Below are positions 60,260 to 64,000 of a stretch of DNA of 64,000 bases, piece after piece. Origin of the DNA: Leptodactylus fallax (lineage: Eukaryota > Chordata > Amphibia > Anura > Leptodactylidae); the NCBI GenBank assembly GCA_947044405.1, contig CAMRHE010000021.1, forward strand, positions 8,602,501 through 8,666,500, given 5' to 3'. Within the stretch, counting starts at the first letter, position 1, and every line of letters begins with the position of its first letter. A program made the position numbers and the translations under genes. The notes beneath the pieces are model-generated. The model ran no database searches, had not been told where the DNA came from, and saw only the letters and a list, made by a program, of their open reading frames with translations.

Positions 60260-61590
60260 TCATTATTTATTTTTTTGCCATGTTTTTTGCAATAAAAGAC
60301 CTGTAACCAGAAGTTAACTGTAAGTCATTGGGGAATTATGAAACACAATAAAAACTGTGCATTTTTGTGGCATTTTTCTTCACTTGCATTACATTTTCTG
60401 GGTCAAAGGTATTTTTTTGCAAATTGTAATAGTAATAATTGTTAAATTGATAAAAATGTGTTATCAAAGTCCTTTACAAGCCCCTCCCAAAACAAAAAAA
60501 AGCCTGCCACAAAAGAACAGAGGATGAAGGAAGCATAGCCTTGCCATATGTAATATTTCTGATCGTGACAACCAAACCATTGTGCTGGACATGACATCAA
60601 GCCCATTATTTTATGTATGGGAATAGAATTATTACATTTTAAATCCTAACAATTCACTTTCCTAGTTCTATAAGCCTTTTATGTTTTTATAGAATTTTTT
60701 TCAAGATCTTGGAACAGTCAATGTTTGTTTATTAGCTTACTGAAAACATGAGGAGATTTTGCTTTTAATGACTCCAGCAGCTGGATTTGATTTATTTATT
60801 GCACGTCTGGGACTGGAATTATCATTTACATTGTGCAACTGTTATAGTGCCCTGTAAATAATGTCCAGGCTCTACTTTACGGAAAATACTTACAAATACA
60901 TTTATAGCACAATATGAAAACAGCTTCTCTTGTCTAGGGTTATAGAGCACATGATCAGGGTCTAACATAAAGATATATACACATGCATAAATAACAAGCA
61001 TACATCCACACACAACCAACTGCAGTGTACAGAACTCTGCAGTCTGCAGAACTCCAAACCCTGGTTAAGCACCATCTTTAACTGCATCCATAGGCATCCA
61101 TTGATGTGATTACATCATTGCATCATGCTGTTTGTGCAAGGATGCTGACTTTACAGACCAGAAGAGAACTCTGCTCCACTTGTCATGGAAATAGGCTTAT
61201 AGAAGCATAATTATTATTATGATTTTCTGAGGTATTGTTCATTTTTAGGAGGCACAAAGGTAGACATTTTATTGTGTGGGTGGCACAGAAGGGTTTTTAT
61301 TATTATGTTAGGCTGAGATGGGTCATTATTGTGTTGTAGGGGGTTCAAAGACTTTAATATGTTGTATAGAACATGAAGGTGAACATTTGGCTCAAGTGAG
61401 ATCATGTTTTTCTTTTAATATTTATTTTTCTCCTTTATATTAAATATTATAAATAATTAATTTACAATTCACATTCATAAATGCATCACAAAAGCATGGG
61501 AGTTATAAAAGTTTTTGCAATTCTGACAAAAATTTCTGGTAAGAAATTAAAGCACATTGAAGCTGATACCACATAATATATAATATAGAA
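60260..61590. other. No recognised feature
   Basis: AT-rich, with short (TTA)n and poly-T stretches. Nothing supportable. Confidence 0.4.
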
Positions 61591-61594
61591 AAGC

Positions 61595-61745
61595 TGTTTC
61601 TTTGCTGCAGATTTTGCTGTTTTTTGAACCAAAGCCGGAAGTGGATTTGGCAAAAGAGACAAACATAAGTGCGTCCTTTTTATACCCCATTCCTTTTGAA
61701 GCCATTTTTGGCTTTGACCCAAAAAATCCGAAAAAAAAAAAAAGG
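61595..61745. repeat. Type a MITE fragment
   Basis: 'tttgctgcagattttgctgt', 'gaaccaaagccggaagtgg' and 'tggctttgacccaaaaaatc', as in the type a palindromes. The outer ends are missing. Confidence 0.65.
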
Positions 61746-61964
61746 CTAAAGGCAGTTGCGAATTTGAAAAACTGCCTAATCAAACAAACCATTTCCTGGC
61801 AATTAATAATCTTTCCAAAAATCATAAATAAGATACTACCTGATATTACATTTATGAATAAGAAACATTCACCATGTAGGCATGTCACTAAAAAGACAAA
61901 TAAATGGTTTTACTGACAGGGGACATTTTATCTATAATACATTTTCAATGTATGTGGCTTGTTT

Positions 61965-62205
61965 TTAGTTCTCAATAAAACAATTGTAAAATTAATATAA
62001 CTACAAATTATAGGAACTAGATATTTGGAGATAAGGAATTGATTCAAGCACTCTGGTTGCCAAATTTGTAGTCAGGAAGGAATTTTTCCCTTATTATGGT
62101 GTATTTGACATCTGTCTTGTAGGGGCTTGTTATAATATATAATGTTATAGATTATAGGTTGAACTTGGCATCTTTTGTCAAATGTATTAATTATGTAACT
62201 ATGCT
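61965..62205 (+). repeat. LINE (CR1/L2-type) 3'-end relic
   Basis: 'ggaactagatatttggagat', 'caggaaggaatttttccc', 'taggttgaacttggcatc', and a tail 'aattatgtaactat'. Relative of 3085-3350. Confidence 0.6.
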
Positions 62206-62240
62206 TAAATAATACCAGAATACTATATATTTATCAAAAC

Positions 62241-62530
62241 TTAAAAATGACCTTTCACTACCTTCACCATCTCTGAATGTTTTTGCACTTTTATAGGTGT
62301 TCCTCCATGGATTTTGGCCCACTTGGAATTTTTCTCTAGCCCCTACTGTTCCCGAGCAATAATTTCTATTAGTTTCAGCACAACTATGCTTTCTACTGTT
62401 TGGCAGGCGGCCCCTGTCTTTCTGCTCCAGTCTTGAACCACCCACCTGACAGAGATTATGACTGCACAGAAAATAACACAAATGATTGCTCAGTCATAAT
62501 GGGAGCTGTAGAAAAAATTCCAATGGCTTA
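62241..62530. repeat. T2-type MITE relic
   Basis: Begins TTAA at 62241-62244 followed by 'atgacctttcactacc'. The interior resembles 37130-37318 ('atgattgctcagtcataa'). The right terminus is not found. Confidence 0.5.
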
Positions 62531-63101
62531 TTCATTGGCTTTTGTTGTGTTATATATGCTATGCAGCAAATGCTAACATGTAAAGTTGTTTGCAACAACT
62601 TTTCCACGTTGATAAATAATCTAGAATTGGTAAAATAACTATAATAAATTTAGAGTGAAAAGAATACAGCTAGAAATTTATTTACTTTGTAATGTTTAAA
62701 TTATTCCAAAGTGTTGAAAAAAGACAGAAAATAATTTAATCCTAGAGTCTTCTTAAAGATTCCCATATTTAATAAACAGTTTGAATAAGAACACCCCTTA
62801 TATTTTAATTAAATTGACAAAATTTTAATATATGAAGGATACAGTTTCCACCAAATTAGTTGGACAAGTCATACAAATATGGAGAATTATCTTGGGCAAT
62901 TAAATGATGGGAGACCAGAAAATACAAAAACAGATTAGGAATTTAAACATCACCTTTACAAAAGGGAGCTGTAAAAATTGTGGTTTTCTACTTCTTAAGA
63001 TTAAGTTGCTAAGTAAAGAATTAAAGCTGGGTGGTGACACATGAGGTTCCTGGATGTGACTATCCAGTCCCCTGGCCATCATGCTTTCACTTAATTTCAG
63101 C
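62531..63101. other. No recognised feature
   Basis: AT-rich spacer before family F. Confidence 0.35.
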
Positions 63102-63103
63102 TA

Positions 63104-64000
<897 letters not shown>

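Overview
The window looks like intergenic or intronic DNA from a vertebrate, most likely an anuran amphibian (inference). The reasons are degenerate copies of at least nine Tc1/mariner lineages, TTAA-flanked palindromic MITEs of the kind described as T2 in Xenopus, LINE 3' ends with the 'ggttggacttgatggac' style tail, a Penelope-like element, and many palindromic repeats starting 'aggccccacg'. I found no convincing host exon, tRNA, rRNA, operon or CRISPR array. Every long open frame that I can name is transposase or reverse transcriptase.

Layout. 0-5 kb: simple repeats, a 5'-truncated Tc1 (family A) and a LINE tail. 5-7 kb: a GC-rich hAT-like fragment next to a complete DD38E Tc1 (family B). 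8-14 kb: a decayed Penelope-like element on the minus strand (reverse transcriptase, then a GIY-YIG nuclease), with decayed hammerhead-ribozyme-like motifs around it. 14-19.2 kb: LINE reverse transcriptase relic, a deleted family A copy, a run of palindromic MITEs, and a retro-insert with a 15-bp target duplication. 19.3-20.9 kb: a complete family C Tc1 whose 340-codon frame is kept but carries four stops. 21-30 kb: mostly unrecognised AT-rich DNA. 30-37.3 kb: a Tc1/mariner relic with a long DDE spacing (I), a family A copy with an uninterrupted 339-residue transposase but only one end (A3), a family D Tc1 nested in a MITE, and a family G end. 37.3-45.9 kb: MITEs and unrecognised sequence. 45.9-57.1 kb: a nearly continuous transposon island of B2, a 4-kb palindromic Sleeping Beauty/Frog Prince-like Tc1 (H) carrying nested hAT and T2 insertions, a mariner-like fragment (L), a solo family C end, B3, a (TA)n tract, A4, E1 and a 31-bp minisatellite. 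57-63.1 kb: mostly unrecognised. 63.1 kb to the end: family F Tc1 running off the window.

Family letters A-I and L are local labels. The Tc1 copies do not work together as a system; they are independent invasions. The most useful observations are: the 268-bp terminal inverted repeats of family B that take in the last 34 transposase codons; two different DD38E families; the head-to-head palindromic H element; the open A3 transposase; and the B3 transposase stopped by a single CGA-to-TGA type change.
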